This document shows, piece after piece, positions 63,551 to 64,000 of a DNA stretch of 64,000 nucleotides (its first letter is position 1; every line of letters starts with the position of its first letter). The notes below the pieces were generated by a model. The model had not been told where the DNA came from. It was given only the letters and a program-made list of their open reading frames with translations, and did not search any database. Made by a program: the position numbers and the translations under genes. Source of the DNA: Eopsaltria australis (Eukaryota; Chordata; Aves; Passeriformes; Petroicidae); contig JAVTVJ010000068.1 in assembly GCA_034509425.1 (NCBI GenBank), positions 3,038,001 to 3,102,000 of the forward strand. Direction: 5' to 3'.

Positions 63551-63950
63551 CATAATCATAGAACATCCTGAGTTGCAAGGGACTCGCAAGGGTTATAGAG
63601 TCCAACTCTTAGCCCTGCCCAGGACACCTCAAGAATCACATTGTGTTCCTGAGAGCTTTGTTCAAACACTTCTTGAACTCTGTCAGGTTTGGTGCTGTAA
63701 CCACTTCCCTGGGGAGCCTGTTCCAGTCCTCAAACACGCCCTTAATGAAGAAACTTTTTCTGATATCCAACCTAAACCTTCCATGACTCAGGTTCATGCT
63801 GCTCCCATAGGTCCTGTCACTGGTCAGGAGGGTGAAGAGCTCGGTACCTGCCCCTCCACTTCCCCCCATGAGGATGTTGAAGACCGCAATGAGGTCTCCC
63901 TCAGTCTCCTCCAGACTGAACAAACCAAATGACCTCAGCTGCTCCTCATA
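63551..63950 (-). mobile_element. CR1 LINE 3' end with open ORF2 C-terminus, antisense
   Basis: On the minus strand this is the last ~290 bases of CR1 ORF2 plus a short 3' end. The frame 63923-63636 stays open for 95 codons. It contains 'RFRLDIRKSFF' and 'DWNRLPREVV', both typical of the very C-terminus of avian CR1 (jockey-clade) ORF2 products, and ends with a stop. The 3' terminus (63551-63600) reads in reverse 'ataatcatagaacatcctgagttgcaagggactc'. It lacks a long octamer tail. The right edge at about 63950 is an abrupt 5' truncation after 'gctgctcctcat'. It is better preserved than the other copies, so probably a younger insertion. The fragment is far too short to be active. Confidence 0.9.
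63636..63923 (-). pseudogene. CR1 ORF2 C-terminal remnant, 95 codons open
   Basis: This is the C-terminal tail of the CR1 endonuclease/reverse transcriptase polyprotein, beyond the reverse transcriptase domain. Its initial Met is simply the first ATG in the retained frame, not the real start. The full protein would be several hundred residues longer, and the endonuclease and catalytic parts are missing. The conserved 'WNRLP' motif is intact. It has no promoter of its own and is listed so that it is not mistaken for a host gene. Confidence 0.8.
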
Positions 63951-64000
63951 AAATTGAGTAAATATTGGATAAGAATGTTCTTTTCCTTAAAGTATGACAT

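Noticed and set aside
1..64000. tRNA, 5S, U6 or 7SK genes, CRISPR arrays, bacterial operons
   Set aside because: No box A/B pairs, cloverleaf-like inverted repeats, U6-like sequence, regularly spaced repeats or ribosome-binding-site/ORF chains were seen on reading both strands.
1..64000. Mitochondrial DNA insertion or retroviral gag/pol/env genes
   Set aside because: No recognisable mitochondrial gene order or retroviral protein motif was seen; the only retroviral trace is the truncated LTR at 41856-42250.

Overview
The window looks like non-coding DNA from a bird nuclear genome, either a gene desert or the inside of a very long intron. The evidence for a bird is the repeat content. There are CR1 (chicken repeat 1) LINE fragments with the typical avian 3' end ('...GATGATCTTTAAGGTCCC...' followed by an ATTCTATG octamer tail). 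There is also one fragment that reads like an avian ERVL-type LTR. Base composition is AT-rich throughout, and all six frames are broken into short stretches. The longest open stretch is about 136 codons and resembles no protein family I know. I found no convincing protein-coding gene, tRNA, rRNA, snRNA, CRISPR array or bacterial feature.

Layout. 1-1.6 kb: unique sequence with one exon-like 40-base segment (173-212). 1.6-2.0 kb: very old CR1 fragment, minus strand. 4.9-7.7 kb: the most structured part, two decayed CR1 ORF2 relics head to head, one minus (about 4900-6000) and one plus (about 6300-7660). 14.5-16.7 kb: three short old CR1 fragments, all minus. 16.7-35.1 kb: unique sequence with simple repeats and some homeobox/POU-motif-rich AT blocks. 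35.16-35.33 kb: CR1 3' end on the plus strand with an octamer tail expanded to about ten copies. 41.86-42.56 kb: truncated LTR abutting a CR1 ORF2 fragment, both minus. 42.6-59.5 kb: unique sequence with a 128-base tract of only G and T. 59.5-64 kb: three CR1 3' ends, all minus, the last with a 95-codon stretch of ORF2 C-terminus still open.

Family assignments come from reading the sequence against remembered CR1 and LTR consensus features, not from a search, so edges are good to about 20-50 bases. The repeats are fossils and do not form a pathway. If the window has a function it is probably cis-regulatory or intronic; candidates are listed as low-confidence findings. I did not find an undescribed biological system, and say so plainly.
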